Part shown: piece after piece, positions 9,301 to 15,609 of the stretch
How the letters are laid out: every line of letters begins with the position of its first letter
How positions within the stretch are numbered: the first letter of the stretch is position 1
Assembly: GCA_018262285.1 (NCBI GenBank)
Contig: JAGTRX010000009.1
Location: 1-40,797, forward strand
Direction of reading: 5' to 3'
Length of the DNA stretch: 40,797 nt
Origin: Pseudomonadota bacterium
GTDB lineage: Bacteria; Pseudomonadota; Gammaproteobacteria; Burkholderiales; Rhodocyclaceae
The notes under the pieces: generated by a model
What the model saw: the letters and a program-made list of their open reading frames with translations, nothing else
Told to the model about the DNA's origin: nothing
Database searches by the model: none
Position numbers and translations under genes: made by a program

Positions 9301-10273
9301 CCAGCCGGAATCACCCCGCCGCCAGGCCGATTTACAACTGGCCACCACGCATTTGCGCAAGACTTATGAAATCCGTGGAACACGGCTTTATTGGCAAAAT
9401 GAGGAAAGGGAAAACTGGTGGTGGTTGATGCGCAGCGGCGATTCAACTACCGCCAGATTCGCCTTGTTGCTACCGGAACTGATCGCCATTGATCCAGCCT
9501 GGTCGGCCGAAATTCCTGTCGTATTGAAGGGTCTGATTGCCCGCCAAAACCATGGGCACTGGGGTTCAACAACGGCGAATGTCTGGGGCACACTGGCACT
9601 GGACGCGTATGCCCGCAAATACGAAAAAACTCCCGTCAATGGTGAAACCGTAATGCAGTTCGGACAAGCGACAGGCAAGCACGCCTGGAATGCGGTCATG
9701 ACCACACCGGTGCTTCTGCCCTGGCCAACGACGGCAGAGACACCCGTTTTGCGGCTCAGCCATCAGGGGAGCGGTGCCCCTTGGGCTACCACCTCGATCA
9801 AGGCTGCGGCTCCGCTCAAGGAGGCCACCAATTTCGGCCTGCACATCTCAAAAACCTTAACCCCTATTCAACAGCGTGTGCCCGGCCGTTACAGTGTGGG
9901 CGACACCCTGCGCGTCCGCCTCGATATGCGTAGCCGACATGACCTGACCTGGGTCGCGGTACGTGACCCCGTTCCCTCCGGAGCGACCATCCTTGGCCGC
10001 GGACTCGGGCGCGAAAGCCAGTTCGCCCAGAGCGGCGAGATTCGGCACAACTGGCAGGACTGGCGAGAACCACAACTGGCACAGATTGAACGCGGCGAAG
10101 AATCCTACCGTGCCTACTGGCGCTGGGTACCTGCCGGCGCGCAGTGGTCCAGCGAATACACCTTGCGCATCAATAATGCCGGTAAGTTCATGCTGCCCCC
10201 GACACGAATCGAGGCTATGTATGCACCGGAATTTTTTGGCGAAACCCCGAACCGGCCCCTGCAGGTTCAATGA
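6182..10273 (+). CDS. Alpha-2-macroglobulin family protein, C-terminal part (after frameshift)
   Basis: This is the downstream part of the same macroglobulin. Family sequence is in frame from 6167; 6182 is only the first start-like codon (TTG). Recognisable parts in order are: the MG entry motif LDRKLFRQGETL; several MG domains; a serine/proline-rich probable bait region (8081-8122); the strongly conserved LALWQTDLTLD...PDNLTRWR segment that follows bait regions; and the thioester motif YPHGCLEQ, with Cys codon 8888-8890 and Gln codon 8897-8899. After the thioester comes an alpha-alpha helical domain, then C-terminal MG domains with PVPSGATILGRGLG. The intact CLEQ suggests covalent trapping is possible if the frame is restored. 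The stop overlaps the hpnE start as ATGA. No pbpC, the usual partner of thioester macroglobulins, is nearby. Confidence 0.85.
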   Translation: MAKAPSNLAKSDNHEGHVVVQHGKDLAVVSISWYDVNSRQRIGHTILDRKLFRQGETLNFQRLLRKYSLDGLTLPEQPDKSNVEISTTSNEIVSRLKLEYDATGSATGQWKIPSHARLGKYTLSIVDFNHQGDRIYGHERWDKSDDTTFQIEEYRAPVFEAKLEGSPEWRNKVQTLPLDMSLSYLSGGSAAGQMISLKSRFWIGAPAPRAGFSFEWPWFLGDNSSLPNLKDSEIKLDAEGKGKAILQFPTFDRAVILRTEMDFSDPNGEKQSIGQEFALWPGEVKLGLRLESPPGKPLLVRLIALDLKNAPLAGQKVVIKRQLLKDPKPDGIEPEALTALSEICTVTTDASGEGRCELKETVSETEGWQYLLLTAEASDQARRSIKAGKVVNRHDPLFHSPQRQPRQEIPSSVLSVDATPLQPGSNATLNVRAPFLPATLLLTAEREGVLASSVHRLTAELERISLPVQSRFAPNIHLRAHFVGGLNDLPNSLSAEKGTEPYLPAYTDIKPFIVTHEINVPVAAEDHRLNVSVIPAKAGYQPGSQAEVRIAVRQGQQAAGGAKVTVAVVDDALLALLPNPTWELFKAMNRPRPRTTKLYQSLQSTPLLFPARLGPATGYFPVDERFANHHHVAYSPSPSRSPSYSPPAVAASSHVVKLPTSSPAQLFSQPPRRSFNSLALWQTDLTLDAEGKASVSVPLPDNLTRWRIVAIARQGTEFFGEGEATLTTATALQLYSGLPNLLRDGDEIMQTVTVRNGSKKPHTLTFSANARLQSEAGSPPPSSQIEGLSQAKTLKLAAGQSETVTWKVAVPAGATALHWEIKVQNEDGEGDRLQISQTVLPAMPVTTHETRLVQINQPLELPVKLPEGALPGKGGISVQLEASFAQAALAEVRKWMGEYPHGCLEQKTSRIAVSGNRQHWERLTSEFPNYFDERGLLRFYPTQNMPGSEMLTALVLDIAQAAQWDIPPESRRRMLDGLRHALNDAGRIQDWMPTDSQQAHRFAMQATLAQYELPNNLLRPTDINSLPVHVLIDWIRTLLRQPESPRRQADLQLATTHLRKTYEIRGTRLYWQNEERENWWWLMRSGDSTTARFALLLPELIAIDPAWSAEIPVVLKGLIARQNHGHWGSTTANVWGTLALDAYARKYEKTPVNGETVMQFGQATGKHAWNAVMTTPVLLPWPTTAETPVLRLSHQGSGAPWATTSIKAAAPLKEATNFGLHISKTLTPIQQRVPGRYSVGDTLRVRLDMRSRHDLTWVAVRDPVPSGATILGRGLGRESQFAQSGEIRHNWQDWREPQLAQIERGEESYRAYWRWVPAGAQWSSEYTLRINNAGKFMLPPTRIEAMYAPEFFGETPNRPLQVQ
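8081..8122 (+). repeat. Ser-Pro repeat coding tract in probable bait region
   Basis: Short repeats of agcccgag/agcccgagt encode YSPSPSRSPSYSPP. The tract lies just before the conserved segment that follows the protease-cleaved bait region in alpha-2-macroglobulins, so it probably forms an exposed flexible part of the bait. Confidence 0.5.
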
Positions 10274-11559
10274 TGGAACATCGGCGTATTGCCATCATCG
10301 GCGGCGGCTGGGCCGGCATTGCGGCGGCAGTTGAACTCACTGCCGCCGGCCAGTCCGTGACCCTGTTCGAAGCCGGTCGCCAGTTGGGCGGACGGGCGCG
10401 CGGCATTACACTGGCGGGCCGGCGGCTCGACAACGGCCAGCACATCCTGCTCGGCGCTTATCGCGAAATTCTCGCTCTCATGCGGCAACTCGGCGCCGAC
10501 CCGGAAAAACTGCTGCAGCGCCTGCCTTTGGCGGTAGAGGACAATGCCGGTTTTCGCCTGCAACTGCCCAAAATTCCAGCCCCATTCAATCTCGCCTGGG
10601 GCTTGTTGACGGCCAGCGGCGTTAGTCTGCGCGAAAAGATCGCCACAGCATTGTGGATGAATGGTCTCAAATCCCGGAAATTCCAGTTAGCCGCAGATGT
10701 CACCGTGGCGCAATGGCTGGATGCCGCCGGTCAAACCGGCGCGCTTCGCCAGCATCTGTGGGCGCCACTGTGCCTGGCCGCTCTCAACACCCCAATCGAT
10801 AACGCTTCGGCGCAATTATTCGCCAACACCCTGCGCGACAGCCTGGGCAGTCCGCACCGCAAAGACACCGATCTGCTGCTGCCGCGTGTCGATCTTGGTC
10901 AAGTCCTGCCAGAACCGGCGGCACAATGGCTGACTGCCAAAGGTGCCGAACTGCGCTTGAGTCATCGCGTAAAAGAAATTGGAGTTGAAATAGGGGACAG
11001 ACCACAATTTTATGAACCTCAAAATTGCGGTCTGTCCCCTATTTCAGTCGATGGCGAACATTTCGACGTCATCATCCTCGCCACTGCTCCGCAGCATGCC
11101 GCTGCATTGTTGCAAATCGACAAAAACTTCGGCTTTGAATTCGAGCCTATCGGCACGGTTTATCTGGCGTATCCCGCCGGAACCGCCCTGCCCGTCCCCA
11201 TGCTCGGTCAACAAGGCGGCATCGGGCAATGGGCGATTGACCGCGGTGACGGCATGATCGCCTGTATTCTTTCTGGCCATGGCGAATGGGAAAGCAAAAG
11301 CGACGATACACTGGCGCAAATTTTGACCGCCGAACTGGATTTGCCGACAAAGCCGCTGTGGCACGGCGTCGTGCGCGAAAAGCGCGCCACCTTTGCCTGC
11401 CGCCCAAACCTGACCCGGCCAGGCGCACAAACCGTCCATCCACAGCTTTGGCTTGCTGGCGATTACACCTGGGCGGATTATCCCGGCACGCTGGAAGGCG
11501 CTGTCAAAAGCGGTCTTCGCGCTGCTCACAACACCCTCAAGCATGATTTGTTGCAATGA
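10270..11559 (+). CDS. hpnE: Hydroxysqualene dehydroxylase HpnE
   Basis: HpnE is an FAD-dependent amine-oxidase-fold enzyme that reduces hydroxysqualene to squalene, the last step of the HpnCDE route. The N-terminal dinucleotide-binding motif IAIIGGGWAGIAAAVEL and the FEAGRQLGGRARG segment are clear. The C-terminal FAD motif LWLAGDYTWADYPGTLEGAVKSG is also present. The 429 residues include a 21-residue in-frame insert coded by a palindromic repeat (10986-11046), between VKEIGV and DGEHFDVIILA. Without it the protein would be 408 residues. The ATG at 10270 overlaps the macroglobulin stop (ATGA), and the stop overlaps the next start (ATGA), so translation is probably coupled on both sides. Whether the insert harms activity cannot be told from sequence. 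Confidence 0.9.
   Translation: MMEHRRIAIIGGGWAGIAAAVELTAAGQSVTLFEAGRQLGGRARGITLAGRRLDNGQHILLGAYREILALMRQLGADPEKLLQRLPLAVEDNAGFRLQLPKIPAPFNLAWGLLTASGVSLREKIATALWMNGLKSRKFQLAADVTVAQWLDAAGQTGALRQHLWAPLCLAALNTPIDNASAQLFANTLRDSLGSPHRKDTDLLLPRVDLGQVLPEPAAQWLTAKGAELRLSHRVKEIGVEIGDRPQFYEPQNCGLSPISVDGEHFDVIILATAPQHAAALLQIDKNFGFEFEPIGTVYLAYPAGTALPVPMLGQQGGIGQWAIDRGDGMIACILSGHGEWESKSDDTLAQILTAELDLPTKPLWHGVVREKRATFACRPNLTRPGAQTVHPQLWLAGDYTWADYPGTLEGAVKSGLRAAHNTLKHDLLQ
10986..11046. repeat. Palindromic REP-like element inserted in frame in hpnE
   Basis: Two 26-bp arms (10986-11011 and 11021-11046) are reverse complements with one mismatch and are separated by a 9-base loop. The outer part reads TGAAATAGGGGACAGACC and its mirror. 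With a 2-base duplication (gt) on the flanks the insert is 63 bp, or 21 codons, so the hpnE frame is kept. The form resembles REP/RAYT-mobilised palindromes, but no transposase is seen in this window. Confidence 0.8.
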
Positions 11560-13754
11560 CATTTGCGTTTGAAACATCGCCCGGCTTGAAGACTCCACGC
11601 CGACTCAGAATTCTCTGGGCCAGCGTTTACTGCCTGCTCGACACCACTAGCGGCGCGGCAATGGCTGTGCGCGAAATGCTGCGCCAACTTGCGCTGCGTG
11701 AGATAGAGATCGAAGTGCTTGGCGCCACCGTGTTTGATGACGAGCGCGGACAGCGCCGCATCGCTGCCCACATGGATTTCTTCAAGGCGAACCTTGGAGC
11801 CATCGTCAAAGTCGAAGATGAACTGCTGACGCACCGGTTGCTGGTTACCGCCAGCACGCAGCGCGACACGGTGACCTCGAGGGAATTGGGCTTACTTTTC
11901 CAACACTACCAGAACCTGCTCGAGTCATTCCGACCCGACCTGGTGTTTTTTTACGGTGGTCAGACGCAGGAGTATTTGATCGCCGACGAGGCAAAGCAGC
12001 GCGGCATTCCAGTTATAGCCTACCTGGCCAATGGCCGCTTCCAAGGCAAGTGGTGGTGCCGCAACGTTGACCTGATCCTTTGCGACAGCCTGGCGACAGC
12101 GCGCTTCTACGCCGAGACACAAAGCTATGCCGTGACGCCCATCGGCGCCTTCATCAACCCTGGGCAGGTGATCCCGGCGGAGCACTCGCGCCAGCACATT
12201 CTGTTCGTCAATCCAACGCTCGAAAAAGGCGTGGCGGTATTGATCCAACTCGCGCTGATGCTCGAGCAACGCAGACCCGACATTGTGTTCGAGGTCGTGG
12301 AATCTCGCGGCGGATTTGCCGACATACTGCGCCGGGTTAGCAGCGCACTCGGCGACCAGCGCGAATCACTGGCCAACGTTATTGTTACGCCAAACACCGA
12401 CGACATGCGTCCGGTATACAGCAGAGCAAGGCTGATCATTGTACCCAGCCTGTGCTGGGATAGCGGCGCCAGGGTGCTGGCAGAAGCCATGCTCAACGGC
12501 ATTCCCGCCATCGTCACCGACCACGGCGGTTCTCCGGAAATGATCCAGGATGGCGGCCTGAAGTTCGCGCTGCCGCCTGAATTTCACACCCCGCCTTACG
12601 ACCGGATTCCGCTGCCCGCCATGCTGGAGCCTTTGGTCGAAGCCATAACACGCTTTTTCGATGACCCCGGCTATTATCTGGAAACCGCCCAGCGCGCAAT
12701 GGCAGTCGGCCAAACCCTGCACAAAATCGACACCAGCACACAACGCCTGCTGCAAGCAATCGAACCGTGGCTGGCCAAAAGAGTAGGTAACGCGGTTACA
12801 ACCGGCGAGCCGATGACTTTCCCGACAGTACGGGCAGCACAGCGCACCCCGAAAATCTCAATAATCTTTCCAGTCGGCAACCGTGAGGTCTACCTGCGGG
12901 AAGCCATCGAATCAATCCTCGCGCAGACCTTCACCGATTTCGAGCTCCTGATAGTCGCCGATGGCATCGAGCCTTCGGTAATGTCGATTCTGGAGAGCTA
13001 TCACGACGAACGCATCCACCTCATCCGTCTGCCGCTAAACATGGGCATCTGCGCCGCCAGCAATACCGCACTCTCAGCCGCACGCGCCCCCTACATGGCC
13101 TTGATGGATTCCGATGACGTGGCGCAGCCCCATCGCCTGGCAACTCAGTATGAATGGATGGAAAGTCACCCGCAAATCACGGTGTGCGCCTCGAACGCGG
13201 TAAAGATTCTGGAGGATGGCAGCCGCGTATCGATGCAGTATCCTGAACTCGACGGCATCATCAAGGCGCGGTTGATGATCGTCGATTCAGCCATCCTCAA
13301 CCCGACGGCAATCTTCCGTAGCGAATTTGTACACCGTCACCGCCTCAGGTATGACGCGAATTTTACTCGCGACGGCGATCACCGATTTTTCGTCGACATG
13401 CTGCGTTGCGGCGCGGTTTTCCATGGCTTGCAGGAAGAACTGCTCACCTACCGCCGACACTTCCAGAACGCCACCAATGACATGACCGGCTTCGACGACT
13501 ACAAAACCCGAATACGGGAAATGTTGGCGCCGGTCTTTTTCCCCGAGCTGACCGGTGTCGAAACCGCTGTGTTGCTGGCAGCATTTCGCAGCGATTTTTC
13601 CGGCCACCCCGAAGATGTCCATCGAAGCCTCGCTGCGGTGGACAAGGCCATGCTTGAAAACAGGTCATTCATGGACGAAGATCGTGCCGAACTGAACAAT
13701 ATCCTGTCAGCGGTTCGGAATGGACTGACAAAACATCTTGCAGGCGCACAATAG
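11556..13754 (+). CDS. Bifunctional glycosyltransferase (GT4 domain fused to GT2 domain)
   Basis: A 732-residue cytoplasmic protein with two sugar-transfer domains. Residues about 15-420 are GT-B fold, GT4-like: an N-terminal RILWASVYCLLDTTSGAA segment, then VNPTLEKGVAVLI, and the donor-site region around residue 300 with DSGARVLAEAMLNGIPAIV and DHGGSPEMI. Residues about 433-700 are GT-A fold, family 2: KISIIFPVGNREVYLREAI, LNMGICAASNTAL and the metal-binding DSDD at 518-521. Such fusions usually build surface polysaccharides or glycolipids; donor and acceptor here are unknown. The start overlaps the hpnE stop (ATGA), placing the gene in the squalene operon. A role in glycosylating a hopanoid or another lipid is only an inference from that position. 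Confidence 0.85.
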   Translation: MTFAFETSPGLKTPRRLRILWASVYCLLDTTSGAAMAVREMLRQLALREIEIEVLGATVFDDERGQRRIAAHMDFFKANLGAIVKVEDELLTHRLLVTASTQRDTVTSRELGLLFQHYQNLLESFRPDLVFFYGGQTQEYLIADEAKQRGIPVIAYLANGRFQGKWWCRNVDLILCDSLATARFYAETQSYAVTPIGAFINPGQVIPAEHSRQHILFVNPTLEKGVAVLIQLALMLEQRRPDIVFEVVESRGGFADILRRVSSALGDQRESLANVIVTPNTDDMRPVYSRARLIIVPSLCWDSGARVLAEAMLNGIPAIVTDHGGSPEMIQDGGLKFALPPEFHTPPYDRIPLPAMLEPLVEAITRFFDDPGYYLETAQRAMAVGQTLHKIDTSTQRLLQAIEPWLAKRVGNAVTTGEPMTFPTVRAAQRTPKISIIFPVGNREVYLREAIESILAQTFTDFELLIVADGIEPSVMSILESYHDERIHLIRLPLNMGICAASNTALSAARAPYMALMDSDDVAQPHRLATQYEWMESHPQITVCASNAVKILEDGSRVSMQYPELDGIIKARLMIVDSAILNPTAIFRSEFVHRHRLRYDANFTRDGDHRFFVDMLRCGAVFHGLQEELLTYRRHFQNATNDMTGFDDYKTRIREMLAPVFFPELTGVETAVLLAAFRSDFSGHPEDVHRSLAAVDKAMLENRSFMDEDRAELNNILSAVRNGLTKHLAGAQ

Positions 13755-14096
13755 GGCGCGGCAGGTCAAATAGCACCGGCACGCGAACCCCGTCGGCAAA
13801 AGACTTTTCGAAAGCTTGCTCTTATAGAAATGACAGACCTGAATCGGCCAGAAGCTGCCGTATTTCGGCGCTTCCTAATTTGCATATTCGATGACAAAGA
13901 CGTCGATTCGGTGCAAAATGCAGCATGGAAAATATCTTCTGTTCGTCACAGTGCATTGTTCGGATGCCGTATACGCTCAGGAAATATGCCTACAGAGTCA
14001 CTCAGAGTGTGGTGGCAAAAGGCTGTTTGGCTGCCGCGTTCGCCAGAATAGATGGCATCTGGCAAGCGTATATATCAAGAACGCCATCTAATACCG
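13755..14096. other. Intergenic stretch left of the cassette cluster
   Basis: No convincing gene is seen in these roughly 340 bases. A 73-codon open frame (13830-14051) has no recognisable protein features. The 3' end holds an 8-bp inverted repeat (TAGATGGC at 14049-14056, GCCATCTA at 14083-14090) followed by GTTGGGC at 14097-14103. That could be a decayed recombination site bounding the integron cassettes. Base composition is lower in GC than the glycosyltransferase gene to the left. Confidence 0.5.
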
Positions 14097-14103
14097 GTTG
14101 GGC
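14097..14103 (+). other. Candidate left cassette junction (GTTRRRY core)
   Basis: GTTGGGC matches the integron core site GTTRRRY and is identical to the core that ends the first clear attC (15031-15037). The cassette gene starts 50 bases later. No matching RYYYAAC partner is visible to its left, so a full attC or attI is not proven. Confidence 0.35.
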
Positions 14104-14153
14104 TCCTCCTTCCACCTTCACCAAAAATGGCGTCAAACTCAAACGAGAACACG

Positions 14154-14534
14154 ATGAAAACCGACCAAGAGCTTGAGCAAGCTGGCTTCACGGATTCTGG
14201 TACCACGCGATACAAGAATGCTGTCATCGCATATTGCGAAGAACTGTACGGAAAGTCAGTCGCGCTCGGTGACAGAGATAAGGCTGCGGATACCCCACGA
14301 GAAGTAACACACGAGCATGTTCGGGGTGCGGCCGCAGCAATCGCGATGCGAGGTCGTGATGGGCAAACGACGCTTCAGGTCTGGTGCCAAATCGGTGAAT
14401 ACGTATGCGCAGCGCTGGCTGGCGTGGGCGGAGGAAAGCTCGAAACTAGCTGGGGTACTGTCGTATTCGGACTGAGCCTCGCCGTTGGCGTCGTTCTATT
14501 TGTCACCCGTAACACTCGGGGTAATGTGAAATGA
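14154..14534 (+). CDS. Hypothetical membrane protein, first gene of a two-gene integron cassette
   Basis: This protein of 126 residues is not recognised. It has a soluble N-terminal part of about 75 residues, rich in charged helix, with REVTHEHVRGAAAAI near residues 48-62. A C-terminal hydrophobic hairpin follows: VWCQIGEYVCAALAGVG, a short loop, then WGTVVFGLSLAVGVVLFVT. The start is uncertain. The ATG at 14154 gives MKTDQELEQAG; an upstream in-frame ATG at 14127 would add 9 residues. Neither has a good Shine-Dalgarno. The stop overlaps the next start (ATGA), so the two products are probably made together. The gene lies in a cassette closed by the attC at 14968-15037, which points to lateral acquisition. 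The function cannot be assigned. Confidence 0.7.
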   Translation: MKTDQELEQAGFTDSGTTRYKNAVIAYCEELYGKSVALGDRDKAADTPREVTHEHVRGAAAAIAMRGRDGQTTLQVWCQIGEYVCAALAGVGGGKLETSWGTVVFGLSLAVGVVLFVTRNTRGNVK

Positions 14535-14968
14535 AAGTCATCTATACAGAAGCCGCTGAGCAAGAAATGCTGAACTTCCAACAGCAACAAAAAGCTATGT
14601 TGGAATCCCTAGTCGGCGAAAGGAAAGTTGTGTTTGGCGACGAAGTCCTTGAGATAACTGCGTCCGACATCAAGGAAGCAAGTCGAAAGATTCAAATATT
14701 CCGCCCAACGAACATTCGGTTCAGCAATGTTCAAGTTATCTCAAAGGTCTATGTTGTTCTCGGTGCCCTAATGATGATCGGTGCGATCTTCTATCCGAGA
14801 ATTTCTGAGCTTTTCTATGAAAATAGGGCACAAGCCATGATCTTTCTCATGGGGGCTGTGATAACGGTACTTGGTGTGCTCGCCAACTACTTCTACGCGC
14901 TTCGGAGAAGGCGGTACCTTGAAGTTGAGCGGATGATGATCGACAGTGCTCAACGCAACAAAGAGTAG
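14531..14968 (+). CDS. Hypothetical two-helix membrane protein, second gene of the cassette
   Basis: This protein of 145 residues is not recognised. The N-terminal 60 residues are predicted helical and polar (AEQEMLNFQQQQKAML) and contain LEITASDIKEASRKI, which echoes the EVTHEHVRGAAAAI segment of the preceding protein. Two membrane segments follow: VISKVYVVLGALMMIGAIF and AMIFLMGAVITVLGVLANYF. The tail is basic (RRRR) and helical, suggesting that both ends face the cytoplasm. The ATG is inside the previous gene's stop (ATGA), and the TAG stop runs directly into the R'' box of the attC site. That is the normal arrangement for a cassette gene. Confidence 0.75.
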   Translation: MKVIYTEAAEQEMLNFQQQQKAMLESLVGERKVVFGDEVLEITASDIKEASRKIQIFRPTNIRFSNVQVISKVYVVLGALMMIGAIFYPRISELFYENRAQAMIFLMGAVITVLGVLANYFYALRRRRYLEVERMMIDSAQRNKE

Positions 14969-15037
14969 CCCAACCCGGCAGTCCACACGGACGCTGCGCG
15001 ATAAAGCCGCGCAGCGCCGGTGACCTATACGTTGGGC
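14968..15037 (+). other. Integron attC recombination site 1
   Basis: This is a 70-bp site bounded by R'' GCCCAAC (14968-14974) and R' GTTGGGC (15031-15037), which are exact complements. The inner stem is CGCTGCGCG (14992-15000) and CGCGCAGCG (15008-15016) around a 7-base loop. It lies directly after the stop of the cassette gene, in the correct orientation for a plus-strand cassette. The core from 14989 to 15021 is identical to that of the second attC. Confidence 0.9.
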
Positions 15038-15043
15038 ATTCAT

Positions 15044-15451
15044 ATGCTTCATATCCCAAAAGATTCAATCTTGGCCAAGCTTCTTCAGGCCATGCTTGCA
15101 ATTGGCTATGTGGTTCTTGTGAAGCAGCTGCTTTTTCTCCAACTCTTGACGGGCTCTTGGCTATTACACCTTTCGAATGTTCTGCTCGCCAATTTTGTAA
15201 GTTTGTTTGTGCTGCTTCTTGTCAATTTCATATTGCTGCGCCACGCATTCATTCGCGTCGGCATATTCACGTCATCGGCAGTCTTTGTCTATTTCTACAT
15301 TTACACACTACAAGGTCATTTTTCTCAGCTAATTGATGGCTTAACCCGTAGCCCACAATATCTCATCAACATGCTGATCTTTGTCTCATCGCCGTTATTA
15401 GTGGGCGCGTTCATTCAGTCTCGTCTAAGTTCAAGGGAGCCCCATGCCTAA
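15044..15451 (+). CDS. Hypothetical four-helix membrane protein, integron cassette gene
   Basis: This 135-residue protein is not recognised. It is almost entirely hydrophobic, with about four membrane segments (ILAKLLQAMLAIGYVVLV, LANFVSLFVLLLVNFILL, VGIFTSSAVFVYFYIYTL, INMLIFVSSPLLVGAFI) and a short polar tail. The frame is open from a GTG at 15020, but that codon lies inside attC1. The ATG at 15044, only 7 bases after the attC core, is the likely start and has no Shine-Dalgarno, as often seen in cassettes. The TAA stop overlaps the R'' box of the second attC. The function is unknown. Confidence 0.7.
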   Translation: MLHIPKDSILAKLLQAMLAIGYVVLVKQLLFLQLLTGSWLLHLSNVLLANFVSLFVLLLVNFILLRHAFIRVGIFTSSAVFVYFYIYTLQGHFSQLIDGLTRSPQYLINMLIFVSSPLLVGAFIQSRLSSREPHA

Positions 15452-15532
15452 CCTGGCGCTCAAACTCGCTCCTTTCAGTCGCTGGACGCTGCGCGATAAA
15501 GCCGCGCAGCGCCGGTTAGCTCTACGTTAAAT
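15446..15532 (+). other. Integron attC recombination site 2
   Basis: This is an 87-bp site with R'' GCCTAAC (15446-15452) and R' GTTAAAT (15526-15532), which fits GTTRRRY. It carries the same 33-nt core as site 1 (15484-15516). The R'' and R' boxes differ in the outer bases, as expected for the last site of an array, where the bases after the cut belong to the flanking DNA. Confidence 0.88.
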
Positions 15533-15609
15533 GACAGCTTTCGGACAAACAGTGGGTCGGATCGGGGTCGATTTAATCCATAGGAAATGCCATTGACTTG
15601 ATTGCGCAC

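Noticed and set aside
13830-14051. Short 73-codon open frame between the glycosyltransferase gene and the cassettes
   Set aside because: It has no family features or good ribosome-binding site. The composition does not look coding.
14049-14103. A full third attC site at the left end of the cassettes
   Set aside because: A GTTGGGC core and an inverted repeat are present, but no RYYYAAC partner or conserved 33-nt core, so it is listed only as a candidate junction.
15555-15580. ggatcggggtcgattt segment after the second attC as a REP-type repeat
   Set aside because: Only one half is present, with no matching arm, so it cannot be supported as a palindromic repeat.
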